A stretch of 64,000 bases of DNA, taken from NCBI RefSeq assembly GCF_001641265.1, contig NW_020167525.1:660501-724500 (forward strand), in the 5' to 3' direction. This document shows positions 33,501 through 44,883 of this stretch, piece by piece. The notes beneath the pieces were generated by a model, which did no database searches, had not been told where the DNA came from, and saw nothing but the letters and a program-made list of their open reading frames with translations. Position 1 is the first letter of the stretch, and each line of letters begins with the position of its first letter. This stretch comes from Pseudogymnoascus destructans (taxonomy: Eukaryota > Ascomycota > Leotiomycetes > Thelebolales > Thelebolaceae). The translations under genes and the position numbers were made by a program.

Positions 33501-35361
33501 ACTCGAGGATAGAGCCACGGAAGATTCCATCTTCGTCGATAGACTCTTGTCGGTGGAGTTGAGGCTGCATCACTCGAGACGCAAACGGGTTAAACGTCTT
33601 CTCCGTTAAAGGACTCAGGATATCGGAACCTTGTGCATTTGGTGTTGATTGCTCGAATGGGCTACTGACATGGTAATGCCGTCGGCCACTCCTCCTAGAA
33701 ATGTGGATATTTGTAAGAAGGTCACCCGGGCTAGGGCTTGCTACTTCATCGACATTTGGAGCTTGGGTTGGACGAGTGGCTACTGTCTTAGCGCCAAGGG
33801 CATGCATGGTAGCCTCTTTGCGAAGGGTGCTAGACCGGCGTCTCCGACCTGCGCTAGCATTGTGAAGGGCAATGCCTTTGCGTGAATCCTCTGGTCCAAT
33901 TCGTTCTCTCTCCCTAATGAACTTCTCTTTGAGGCGGTCCAGTGCACTGCCACGGAGAAAGTTTGGCAGCTCATATGTTGTGTACTTGTTCATGTGTCGC
34001 TCTGTGCGAAGGACTTCTGCCGTCAATCCAAGATAAGAGTGTCCCGTGGCCAGTGTGACACGCTGGAGCCTCGTCAAAATAACTTGAACAATATGAGAAG
34101 TAGCCTTCGGATAAATCCGAGTCAAGCGACGAAAGGCACTAGCAGGAATGATGGCAATTGTAGTGTCGACTCTAGCTCTTGCAATGATGTCTGGGTGCAC
34201 CGAGTTGGACGTTGCCCTCCTTGGCTTCGGCCGTTCTCGTCGAGGGGTCTCTGACGGGTCCAGAGACATCGGTGGAATGTTTGAAAGGCCTGAGGGGTCG
34301 GACTGGACAGAATCTTGGAATTCACGCCTCAGAGTCTCGGCTCGTGATTGTTGAGCTCTATTCCCCGGTGGGCTACCGGCCAGTGAAGGTGGTGACCCAC
34401 GGTTGTGGTCGATATCAGAGGCAGATCGATGGTGACCACCGCGTCCAGTAGGGGGGTTTGCATCCATTTCATCATCTTCGGTATGACGGAGCTTGATGTC
34501 TTCTGTGAATAGTGACAGGATAGAGAACAATGAGGACATTGGTGCTCCATTATTAACTTCAGTCAAGAGTTGATAGCCCTGGTGTCCACCACCCTCGTGG
34601 CGTTCTTCATCGCTATCAGAATAGAATATATCTGCCCCATTATGAGAAGCGTCGCTATCAGCGTTGTTGTCTTTGGTGGGAGACTTCACGAAAATCTCCA
34701 CCAACCCGTCAACTACCAAACAGAAACCCTTTTCTTCTTCCAAGTTAAGCGTCTCTCCGGCAATGAGCTTGCGGGTTTGCATTGAGCGTGTCAACTCGTG
34801 AAAGACAGGACGTTCCAAATAGCCGAACACCTTGATAGCGCTCAAGAACTCGTCAAGATAGCTTGATAGACCGGACTTGGTACCATCCTCCTGTGTATCA
34901 GGAAATAAATCTACTTTGGGCTCTTTGCGTTGTGGCTCCGGAGGAAGCCGGGCGTACATGTTCAGGTATCTGTAGCGCACAAACCAGCTGAGGGTAGACA
35001 AGAGCGCGAGCATTATCAACATTCTATGAAAGAATTAGTTTGCGTTTGGAAATAGTGCAAATGCCGTAACTTACACAGTTGTGGCATTCAGTGTGAATGT
35101 GAGGCTCGTGGAGAACAGGGTAAAGAGCCATGATGGAAGCGTCAAAGTCGTGAAGGTGATTACCCAGTACAAGACGATAGGGATCACCTTCACGATGGAT
35201 ATGATGAGGCGTACCAAGAGACCCAGCCACGAGGACGGTGGCGGCGAAGACATATCCGCAGACAGCTTCGAGCCCGCCGTGGCTGCTAGCCTGGGGATAC
35301 TCGAAGCTATCCCTGAGGACGTGGTCGTGGTCGACGCCGACAGAGCTTCCAAAGTCGACAT
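30569..35361 (-). CDS. NTE1: NTE1-type lysophospholipase (patatin-like, cyclic-nucleotide-binding-like domains)
   Basis: ER-membrane serine phospholipase that deacylates phosphatidylcholine, homologous to neuropathy target esterase. Three exons are inferred: 35361-35075, 35023-32118 and 31932-30569; introns 35024-35074 (51 nt) and 31933-32117 (185 nt, the longest in this window) keep frame. The product is 1,518 residues, usual for fungal NTE1. Order: N-terminal TM segments (WLGLLVRLIISIVKVIPIVL and MLIMLALLSTLSWFVRYRYL), cNMP-binding-like domains (GFCLVVDGLVEIFV; YVIDGFLDVG; IYIVLNGRLRAV), then the patatin domain with oxyanion motif GLVLGGGGARG, nucleophile GGTSIGS and catalytic Asp in LLDGGYVDNL. 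All catalytic elements are intact. Divergent from eIF2-alpha, start codons 453 bp apart. Confidence 0.95.
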
Positions 35362-35814
35362 CGTGACTGGTCGAATTAAAAACTTGTAAAAATGGTGGTA
35401 TATAGACTGACAGCCTTCTCAGCGTCAGCCTATGAAGCAAAGCTAAGACGGTTCCATTGCCTCAGCTACTGGTTTCATACAGTAACTTGAAGCTTGGTGA
35501 AATATTTAAAACAGAAGAATTCCCTTTCAGCCGCCGAACTAAAGCTAACTTACCCAACTGAAAAATAAGCGAGCTGTGGCGGGGCTAACCAAAAGTGGAA
35601 CACCATGCCACCAAATGCGAAATTGACGATGCGGGACCGATTTGTATCGTCGACGTGAATATTTCTAACTGACTCACTTCTGCTGGTCATTCAACCTCTC
35701 AGCAGACAACAACAGCACGATAACCAATATTCACCGGATAATTGAAACGGACAAGCTAAACGAAACAAAACAACCTCTCAGTCGAACCGCGCCGCGCAGC
35801 GCAAAACCGCGAAG
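35362..35814. promoter_or_regulatory. divergent promoter region, NTE1 / eIF2-alpha
   Basis: 453 bp between two start codons pointing apart. It must contain both 5' UTRs and core promoters. No specific binding site recognised. Confidence 0.55.
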
Positions 35815-36926
35815 ATGTCGTTAACAAACTGCCGATTCTATGAGGAGAAGTTCCCGGAGATTGACAGCTTCGTCATGGTGAACGTCAAGCAGGTAAGGCC
35901 GGGATGGAAACTGGGCTAATTAGTTTGAACTAACTTGTTACCTCCAAAGATCGCCGAGATGGGTGCCTACGTCAAGCTCCTGGAATACGATAACATCGAT
36001 GGCATGATTCTACTTTCCGAGTTATCCAGAAGACGTATCAGAAGTATTCAAAAACTTATCCGAGTCGGACGCAATGAGGTCGTCGTTGTTCTGAGAGTGG
36101 ACAAGGAGAAGGGTAAGTGGCGCCATTTTTACCCCTCACTGAAGTGAGCGTGAAGCTGATTGCGGATCTCTGGATAGGCTATATCGATCTGTCGAAGCGC
36201 CGAGTTTCTCCCGAGGATATTGTGAAATGCGAGGAGCGATACAACAAGAGCAAAATGGTCCACTCGATTATGCGCCACGTAGCAGAGAAGACCAAGACTC
36301 CTATCGAGGACCTGTACGAGCGTATCGGATGGCCGCTGAACAAGAAATACGGCCACGCTGTGGATGCCTTCAAGCTCTCTATCACGTACGCCTTCTAAAC
36401 CTCAGTTTCAATACGAACAGAAGCTAACAGTACTAGAAACCCCGACGTGTGGGCTGATGTTTCGTTCCCGAACGACGCGGTTGCAGACGAGCTCAAGTCA
36501 TATATTGGAAAGCGCCTGACTCCCCAGCCAACGAAGGTCAGAGCCGATGTCGAGGTTACATGTTTTGGTTACGAGGGTATCGACGCAGTCAAGAACGCCT
36601 TACGGACCGCTGAGGCCCGCAACACCGCCGACACCCAAGTTAAGGTCAAGCTTGTTTCCCCTCCTCTCTACGTCCTTACAAGCACATGTTTGGAGAAGCA
36701 CCTGGGCATTGCAACGCTGGAGGCCGCCATTATCGACATTAAGAAGAACATCGAGGCAAACGGAGGTAGCTGCACTGTCAAGATGGAGCCAAAGGCCGTC
36801 ACCGAGAACGACGACGCCGAGCTGCAAGCACTGATGGAGAAGCGCGCCCGGGAGAACGAGGAGGTCAGCGGAGACGAGAGCATGAGCGAGAGCGACGAGA
36901 ACGCGATCGAGGGCACGGTAAGATGA
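35815..36926 (+). CDS. SUI2: translation initiation factor eIF2 subunit alpha
   Basis: Alpha subunit of the GTP-binding factor that delivers initiator tRNA to the 40S ribosome; the target of eIF2-alpha kinases. Four exons: 35815-35892, 35950-36112, 36178-36385 and 36437-36926; introns of 57, 65 and 51 nt. The product is 312 residues, normal length. Order: S1 RNA-binding domain (VMVNVKQIAEMGAYVKLLEY), the phosphorylation loop LLSELSRRRIRS with the regulatory Ser at residue 52 counting Met (Ser51 by convention), a helical domain (GWPLNKKYGHAVDAFKLSIT), an alpha/beta domain (ADVEVTCFGYEGIDAVKNAL) and an acidic C-tail. For the last intron the acceptor ACTAG|A gives SITNPDVW; an acceptor six bases upstream would add two residues. 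The final codons overlap a possible GTAAGA donor. Confidence 0.96.
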
Positions 36927-37227
36927 TTTGGGGAATGGGAGTTAAAAGTTTTCTGAAACTCATGCTGGCGAATCTCGGCCGGTCTCATTGCAGGCGCTTA
37001 GACATGGCAGCGGTACGCACATGAATCTAAATGAAGTACATTATGACCATTGAATTGAAAATCCTATAAATCGTAAATATGCTCGTTGTACACATGGGAT
37101 GAGACTCAAAATGTGGCGGCTTATGTCATGCAAGGCTACGATGTAGCTGACCAATATTGAACCGAGCCCTTCGATATTTCAGCCTCATACCCAGAAATTC
37201 AAGCTCACCCAGCAAGTCGTCGCAAAC
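36927..37227. other. intergenic spacer eIF2-alpha / IMP2
   Basis: About 300 bp with the 3' UTR of one gene and 5' region of the next. Nothing else recognised. Confidence 0.5.
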
Positions 37228-37872
37228 ATGGCTACGGGGCGGCTGACGCCTCTTTTAAATCGTTTTCGCGCGCGTGGCCCATTCATAAAGCAGACATCAT
37301 TTATTCTTTTCAATTTTATGACATGGATACCAGCTGTTATATGGTTTAACTCAAACGTGGGCGACATCGTCTGGATCCAGGGCGGTTCAATGTACCCATA
37401 TCTAAACACCGATATTAATCGAACTACGAAGAAAGATGCTTGCTGGAATAGCAAATGGGAGCCCTTGGAAGGTTTGAGAAGAGGAATGATTGTATCATTC
37501 TGGTTCGTTGCGTCCGAATCGATATAGGTCTCTGGGAAACGAGGGCTAATATATGTTACTAGGAGCCCACCCCACCCCGAGGTCGAAGCCGTCAAACGCG
37601 TGATTGGCCTTGAAGGCGATATTGTTTTCACTCGAAAGCCGTTTCCAAACCCTCGTGCTACAGTTCCAGCAGGCCATATTTGGGTTGAAGGCGATGGTGG
37701 CCATAACGGAAAAGAGACGCTGGATAGCAACACTTATGGGCCAATCCCTATGAATCTAGTTACGGGACGAGTTACATATTCGCTCTGGCCGTGGCGGACC
37801 TTTGGCCCTATCAATTGGTGGGAATGGAAGCCAAAGACGAGGGTCATCAAGGCGAAGCGACGAATACGATGA
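37228..37872 (+). CDS. IMP2: mitochondrial inner membrane protease subunit 2
   Basis: S26-family signal peptidase of the mitochondrial inner membrane that removes sorting signals from proteins delivered to the intermembrane space. Exons 37228-37502 and 37563-37872; intron 37503-37562 (60 nt) has an uncommon GTTCGT donor and a CTAG acceptor, completing Trp at SFW. The product is 194 residues, as expected. An N-terminal TM segment (ILFNFMTWIPAVIWF, residues 26-40) is followed by the catalytic Ser in GGSMYPYLN (Ser54) and the catalytic Lys in EAVKRVIGLEGD (about Lys103). The conserved C-terminal GHIWVEGDG...S.TYGPIP box is present. All catalytic residues intact. Confidence 0.93.
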
Positions 37873-38661
37873 GGCTGGAGGAGATATACGCGGGTCTCTA
37901 TACTGAAGGGCGACGCCGAGCAAGGCATATACCGCTGCTCTACTATCACCACCTCGGATGGTAAAATACCAGGGACCTCGGAACGGTGCATTCAATACTG
38001 TTGGCTATGTCCGAGTTGCCCCGAGCGGACCCGAGCGACCTACAATGGAGAAAGAACAACCATTGCAGATTGAGCTCTGCGTTGCGATCTAGCAAAGGAG
38101 GACATGCCAAGCTGTAGCATCCGCCACAGAGATTTTTGAGGGCGCAGAGACAGGTTGAGGTTGATGGAACAGTGCCATTGTAGGATAGCATCTTCTAGAG
38201 GGGCCGCATTATACGACTGTACTATAGCGTGTCCTAAAATGTATTTATGTTAACAAGATTAATAATTGCACTGCAATATTCTGTACGGCGCTGTGTTATT
38301 TGACCTGATCAATGATAAAATATCCATATCAAAGGCAAAAATAAATTATTAGAATCTCCCTCTCGTTATTGTCATCTCCGAAATATTGCGGCAAAACCGG
38401 TCGGTCGCTGTAGTTGGGCCTCGGCCAATCATGCCCGATAAATTTCTGGCCGCCGCCCTACGAACCAGCAACGCACTAGCGTGAAATGACGCTCAACTGA
38501 AGGCCAAGAATTATTCGCATCACAAGAGCTACTTGCGCATTATAGAGCCCACCACTTCCCCTCGACCCCTCGACTCCCACTTGCCAATTGTCGCTACTCA
38601 CGCACTGTTGGACCGATCCCAGACATCTGAAGACGTCACCTCCACGAGCTGAGGAAGGGCC
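37873..38661. other. intergenic region
   Basis: About 790 bp, A/T-rich between 38200 and 38380. No gene on either strand recognised. The last ~100 bp is pyrimidine-rich and is probably the 5' leader of the downstream carrier gene. Confidence 0.5.
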
Positions 38662-40016
38662 ATGTCCCTGGCCTCTCGCGTAGCCAACCTGTTCTCGGGA
38701 TCACCTGCCGTGGAAAGAGAACGAAGCAAGTTAAACTTTGGAGATGATGGGCTGTCAGATGAAGAGCTCGGCTTCGCACATAGGCAATCACGGTTGCATG
38801 CGGCAGAATCGGACGCCATGGCACAGAAAGATGTCAAGGAGGAGGCACGCCCGCCATACCTTCACGTACGTTCGGGATGCGCTCGTTATGGGGGTTATGG
38901 AAACGCATGCTGATCTTTTATAGGCTATGATAGCTGGAGGTATTGGAGGGACAACGGGAGATTTGCTCATGCATTCTTTGGATACCGTGAAAACGCGCCA
39001 GCAGGGCGATCCGCACATGCCGCCGAAATACACATCTACGGCATCGGCATACTCAACGATCTGGAGGCAGGAGGGCATACGGCGGGGCCTGTACGGTGGT
39101 GTTCTCCCGGCACTGTTGGGTTCCTTTCCGGGAACCTTGATATTCTTTGGCACATATGAGTACAGCAAGCGTTATTTGATAGACGCAGGAGTTCGGCCGC
39201 AAGTGGCGTACCTGACAGGAGGTGAGCATTCCAGAAACTCATGGATATTGTACGTATGCTGACTCTTTCGCAGGATTTATTGCCGATTTCGCAGCGTCTT
39301 TCATTTACGTTCCTTCAGAAGTCCTCAAGACTCGGCTACAGCTCCAGGGCCGCTACAAGAACCCTTATTTCAATTCCGGGTATAATTACCGCGGTACAGC
39401 CGATGCTGCCCGGACAATAATTCGACAAGAAGGGTTCTCTGCTCTGTATTACGGTTATAAGGCGACTATTTTTAGAGATCTTCCCTTCTCGGCATTGCAG
39501 TTCGCATTCTACGAACAATGCCAGGCGTGGTCGCGCCAATGGAAAGGCAGTAGAGATATCGGGTTGCCGTTGGAGCTTGCAACTGGAGCTGCAGCTGGTG
39601 GACTGGCTGGTGTCATTACATGTCCCCTCGACGTTGTCAAAACACGCATCCAAACACAGGTCAACTCGCCCGATGTGCCACTTAAGCACTCGACGCCTGT
39701 GGCCAAACATGTTCCGGCCAGCGCGGCAACGGGGACCCAGACAACCATAAATCAGCAGAAGCGATCGATCTCTACCTCGTCCCCATCGACATATACCCCT
39801 CGACCAGGTTCAATCAACCTCGACACCTCTTCCGTCTTGACCGGCCTCAAACTGATATACAAGACTGAAGGGCTCGCCGGATGGTTCCGTGGCGTGGGTC
39901 CCCGCTTCTTGTGGACAAGTGTGCAGAGTGGCTGTATGCTGTTCTTGTATCAAACTATCCTTAAGCAGATTGAAGTATGGTCACCGCCAGAGGAGGAGAA
40001 AATAGACGAGGTGTGA
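38662..40016 (+). CDS. mitochondrial carrier (SLC25), MME1/YMR166C-like
   Basis: Inner-membrane carrier of 414 residues. Exons 38662-38865, 38924-39221 and 39274-40016; introns of 58 nt (GTACGT donor) and 52 nt (GTGAGC donor) are GT-AG and keep frame. Three carrier signatures are present: MHSLDTVKTRQQ, YVPSEVLKTRLQ and TCPLDVVKTRIQ, each at the end of an odd-numbered helix. The sequence resembles yeast YMR166C/Mme1, reported to export magnesium, rather than a nucleotide or keto-acid carrier; this rests on overall similarity, not on contact residues. A ~65-residue hydrophilic loop rich in Ser/Thr/Pro is inserted in the third repeat. The hydrophilic N-terminus (~68 residues) precedes the first repeat. 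Confidence 0.88.
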
Positions 40017-40497
40017 GTCTTGTATAGATAGTGCATGGCATCTGTGATTGTATGGCGGGTGTTGTATGGTATTTGCATTGGGTGGTGTTTGGCTTTGGAA
40101 TTTACCGCATTTGATAGCGGATATATAGACTATAGGAGAAATGAAAGGATCTTCACTTCGACCGCCGGCGCTCCCAGCATTGAAATCCCATGACAAGATG
40201 ACAATCCACAAATCCCATCCCTCCCCCATCCACATGCCACCTCTTCATCCTTTGATGGCACTTAAATTCTTGAGTAAACAACTATATAGAGGTAGACACA
40301 TTTGGCGGTTGGAACGCAAGTCGCTTACTCCGACTGTGAGCGAAACGACCTGTTGGTTCTAACAATCACATCCGATTTAACTTACATTACCGCGATCTGA
40401 TGACCAAAGAGGAGACAGCATACCACCGGTCCTTTTCGCATCAATATAGCATATATATCTATTCTAGCTCAAGAGCCGAAAAGTGGACGTTTGCATA
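40017..40497. other. intergenic region
   Basis: 3' flank of the carrier gene. No gene recognised. Confidence 0.5.
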
Positions 40498-40635
40498 ATG
40501 GGTTCTATAATTGAAAACTGTGCGTTTGATGTAATCAACGAGATAATCAACCACCTGGAGCGGCCGGACGCTATCCGCAACCTCAGGTTAAGCTGCAAGA
40601 CTCTAGCAATCAACTTAACTACTCGAGTAACTTAA
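40498..40635 (+). pseudogene. F-box-like N-terminal fragment
   Basis: A 45-residue open frame, MGSIIENCAFDVINEIINHL then ERPDAIRNLRLSCKTLAINL, has the pattern of a fungal F-box opening (FDVINEI..HL...D..NLRLSCK.L). It stops at 40635 and nothing recognisable follows, although a complete gene would continue for hundreds of codons. Most likely a truncated relic. Confidence 0.5.
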
Positions 40636-41061
40636 ACTTATGACTAGTCATGCTTATGTAATATTTCACTATTCGAATAAGTTAGTCATGATTATTATGA
40701 TTATTTGTGCTAACCCTGCCTTCCCTTCAGAAACCTTGGCGCGTGGGTGCCATTGATTGTCGACGAGTCCATGCGTCACCCAAAAGTAAACAAACCTCTT
40801 GACAACCTCACTCCCATAACCCATCATTTCTTCCGACACGACAATACCCCATACGCCAATTATTCGACAACAAACTTCAGCATTTCAATTCCTACGGCGC
40901 ATATTGTAGTTTAAGAAGATTCTTTTGTACTCTTTAGCTTTCCTGTCTGCTCCAAGAACTCGACGCGACACTGCTCAAAACATCCATCCACAACCAACAT
41001 AAACAACAGTGCCGGATAGCACCCCCACCAACGTCCACATTGCACAAAGTGAGCCGCTTTA
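40636..41061. other. intergenic region and leader of the spindle pole gene
   Basis: About 430 bp with short palindromic phrases (ATGACTAGTCAT near 40642). The CA-rich part from 40790 is probably the 5' leader of the downstream gene. Confidence 0.45.
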
Positions 41062-44000
41062 ATGGCTGCCTCGGCTGACTCGAGACATCGCTCTCGATTG
41101 ATTCGAGAAATGGCCCGAGATCTTAACAGACACGACCACTCGTGTGCTTCCTCGACCGGTTCCCACCATGGCACCGTGAGCGACGACTCGACAGTCGACT
41201 TTGATCCCGAGAATGAGGCAATTATGTCCACGCGTCAAATGGACATCAACATCTCCCAGAGGCTCCCAGAGCTCCGCGATACCGCGAAGAAGTATGGCCG
41301 CTGGAACCGTAACAGGCAACAAACAAACGACTTCGTCATAAACACCTCGGCGATCGGGCGTGCCTTTCCCGACTTTTCCCAAGGAGGAAGCTCGGACGAG
41401 AGCAGCTTCCATGTAGAGGTTGGACGCGGAGCAAAGACAAAGCAACGCGTTCCAAGCAGGGTCCCACAAACAGAATACTCGGACAACATCGACTCTCCAG
41501 TTGTCAGCATTGGGGATTTTAAGATCCTCAGCACACCGCCATCGAAGGGTCAATCAAAACACAGACAAGACTCTCTCCGAAGCAGCGTCGGGAGGCAAAG
41601 CAAAGACACGCCCCAGAAGGAGAATATCCCACCACCATCAGCGACAAAGTTGCCAAACTATGTTTCCGGAGCGACGCGATCCTCTAGCGGAGAACAGCGC
41701 CGCACTCTTGCAGAGATCCACGCCCGAGTTGCCGACGACTCCGATGGATCTTTCATCAGCGATGAACGACCAGCCATAGTCACATTCCAGCCAAAGCAGT
41801 CGCGATTCTCCGTAGCCCAGACAAAGGGCTCCCCTCTTTCTGCCATCCACAATATCCCTCAACAACAAATCAAGAATGCCTTGGCCGATGCACTTTCTGG
41901 ACACCGCGACGAATTCCAACAAACACCTCGGCCTCAGAACAATGCCACGCAAAATTCAAACACTGCAAACCAGACAAACCAGTCGTTCCTTCTACCTAAC
42001 ATGCCCGACCTCTCTGAGCTTGTCTCGGGGTCATTTAAAGATGGCACGCCAGTGTTTACACGCAGTGGCAAGGTGCAGTCTCGATTTACGTCTTCCTCTG
42101 GGAGAACCCCGCCTGGGCCAGGCCACGTGAAGTTGGACAATGTCCCTGTCCCAGATGAAGAAAAGGCTATTTTCATCTCGCTACAGCTCCTGCAAGATAA
42201 GGTTGCTATGCTTGAGATGGAGAAGGCAGACGCACAGCGAGTAGCCCAAAACCTGCAAGACGACAATTATCAACTCCAATCGGAGAACGCACAGCTTCAG
42301 AAGCACCGTCGATCCGATAGTGCTCTGGGAATGGCCGACAGTGGCAGCGATGGGGAGTTTGGGAAAGGGAACAAGAACCTCGTTGCTGAGAAGACCAGTT
42401 AGTAATCCCCCTTGACCCAGATATTTTAGCCACTAACACTGCTTTAAGAAATAGAGGCGCAGTTGAAGTCTTTGCAGGTTCGTTACATCGAGATTGAGAG
42501 GAAGTCGTCCAATCAGGAGTTGCGCCTCAAGACTGTATCATTCGAGCGCGACCAGGCGGCCAAACAACTTGCTGAGGCATATTATACCACGGAGCAGCTG
42601 CAGTCTGAGAATGATGCCCTCAGGAGTGAGAACGGCGAGCTGAAGCTTGAATTGGCGCGGCTCAGCACCGACTCGGAGGAGAATACTCGACAGTGGAGGC
42701 AAAAGGAAACTGGCCTTCGTGAGAAGATTAGCCGACGTGAAGCTGCCGTCATGGAACTCCGGGAAATGACACAAGAGATCCAACAAGCTCGTCTGGCGAA
42801 TACCGCCGGCGTCAAGACTCGTAAACCGGTTGTCCAAAAGCAACAGGCCCGGAAAGAGCCAAGTAACCCTCGGTCAAGCACCCGCGGCCGTGTCCAGGCA
42901 GTCGTTGAGAAACAAGAGCCAGCACGCTTGCGGTCGCGATCACGTTCGCAATCCCGCCACACTCAATCAAGAATTGCCAAGTCATATGTCGAGGAGGAGA
43001 CCTTCGATATCCCTCTAGCAGGAAGCACTAATGAAGACTTTGGCGCTAGCGATGAAGGCTCTTTTGATGATGTTACAAAGACTGTTCACAAGGACCTCAA
43101 TGTCAATGCCGAGGATGCGACACAGGGCTCAAACTATTCGAGCATTCTAGGCCATGGGGAGATGGATCGTCTACGAGAAATGCTGGCGAACGAGAGAGCC
43201 CGAAACGCAGAACTCAGCGCCGGTGCGGGAAATTGTGAGCATACGTCCCATTCAGTTGCGTCGAGCAGATCGGCGAAATCGACCCGGGTCACCCAGGGAC
43301 TCACTGGTATTCTAAAAAACCGCAACTCGGGCGAACAGGACCAGGACAGTACCTCCCACTCAAACGTATCTCACACGCGACGCCACTCTGAGACTTCCGT
43401 CAAGGCTCGAACAGCAGGCCGCCACGTCACGACGGAAGATTTCACCTCGGCTTTCATTATCCCAGATATCACTTTGAGTGTGGCAATGAACAGCGGTCAC
43501 CCAACCCTCTCCGCCAAGGCCAAGAAGGTCCTTGACACGCTCTGCCACCACGATGGCGGTAACTGCACTGTTTGCACACGTGTGGCCTCTTTTGAGAATA
43601 ACGTTAAGACGAAGCGAACTGTTTCCATTCAGAAGCCTATTCCCGTCTCTGATCGCATGCCAGTTCAAGGACCATATGAAGATGAGCCGACAATGCGCCC
43701 ATCTGTCACCCCAGGACTTGCACTTGCTACTGTCATGAAGGGCCTTGAGGATGAGCTGGCCCACCTGAAGATTGAACTGGCCCAGTACCAGGCCGTTTAC
43801 AACAAACATGACCCGTCGCTCAGCATGCGCAAGCGCAAGGCCGTCAAGGCCAGAATTGAGAGTTTGTTGAAAGCCATTGACACAAAGGCGGATCAAATTT
43901 ACGCACTCTACGATGTTCTCGAGGGACAGAAGGAGACTGGCCAAGAGCTGAGTGAGAAGGAGGTTGAAGTTACGCTCATGGATATTGGGATTGATGTTGA

Positions 44001-44145
44001 TGCCCTCAAGAAGGATAAGTCTGAGCAAGATCACGAGGGCGAAGATTCTGGGGAGGACTCCGAGCTTGACCTTCCCTGGGAAGGCATTGAGGATACGACC
44101 AGCTCAAGTAGCGTTAATGGAGGACGCCGGAGTTGGGTTGCATAA
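41062..44145 (+). CDS. Cep57/PPC89-type spindle pole body protein
   Basis: Coiled-coil protein expected at the spindle pole body, with a Cep57-type microtubule-binding C-terminus. Exons 41062-42397 and 42449-44145; intron 42398-42448 (GTTAGT donor, TTAAG acceptor) keeps frame. The product is 1,010 residues. Order: Ser-rich disordered N-terminus with a KEN box (PQKENIPPP, about residue 180), a coiled coil from about IFISLQLLQDKVAMLEMEKA through GELKLELARLSTDS, an R/S-rich basic linker, a conserved block TSAFIIPDITL with CHHDGGNCTVC (a Cys/His group), and the C-terminal Cep57_MT_bd-like domain (GLALATVMKGLEDELAHLKI ... ADQIYALYDVLEGQ). Acidic tail. Family named from the last two blocks, which match other fungal proteins. 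Confidence 0.85.
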
Positions 44146-44883
44146 TTTGTCAAGGATTGCATTGGATGGAGTTTGGGATAGTGGGATTTTGTCGGAGAGA
44201 ACACAGAGTTAGGACATTTGCGCGGCTTAGTTTGCATCTGAGCGACTAGGTCCTGTCTGAGTTATTGTGTTTGGAATTGATGTGTGCACTGTAGCTGACT
44301 TCACAATGGAATGATTACCAAGCCCTCTTAAATGACGTCGATTTTGTTGTCGCTGTAGTCTTCGTAGTCTTTGTACTTGAGATGGATGTGACGCCAAGGG
44401 GGACAGTAGTGATGATACTACCAGCCAGAGCCGACACAACTTGGGTAGAGTTATTGCAATCACATCCTCCAAGGCCGTAGCATCATTGAGCCGTCGCCAG
44501 TAACTATTTGACTGTTGGAATCAGGTATATGAAGGCTGGACACAATTATAGGAGTCTGTCCATTATCTCAACGTTGATGGCGACTGAAACCGTGTAGGAA
44601 CGCTTTCGAGACTCAAAGCTCTTCAGACATGAACCCCTTCCTTCGCTGAATCAGTCCCAAGTCATCATTGAACCCCTGAAATGCAATGGAATTTGAGACA
44701 TCCACTTCTCACCTAGGTAAGCTTATGTCACGTGCTAAGCGTTACCTTGTCGAGCACCAAAGCTTGTAAAGTTACTTCCGACCACCCAGACCCTGTGACA
44801 CGGCGCCGCGTCCCCCGGAAACAAACGCGTCTCCAACACGCCACCACATCACTTGCGCCTCAACAATCAATGCACCACGAACC
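44146..44883. other. intergenic region
   Basis: About 740 bp between two same-strand genes. It contains one TCACGTGC E-box-like site near 44728, about 155 bp upstream of the next start codon. No gene recognised. Confidence 0.5.
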
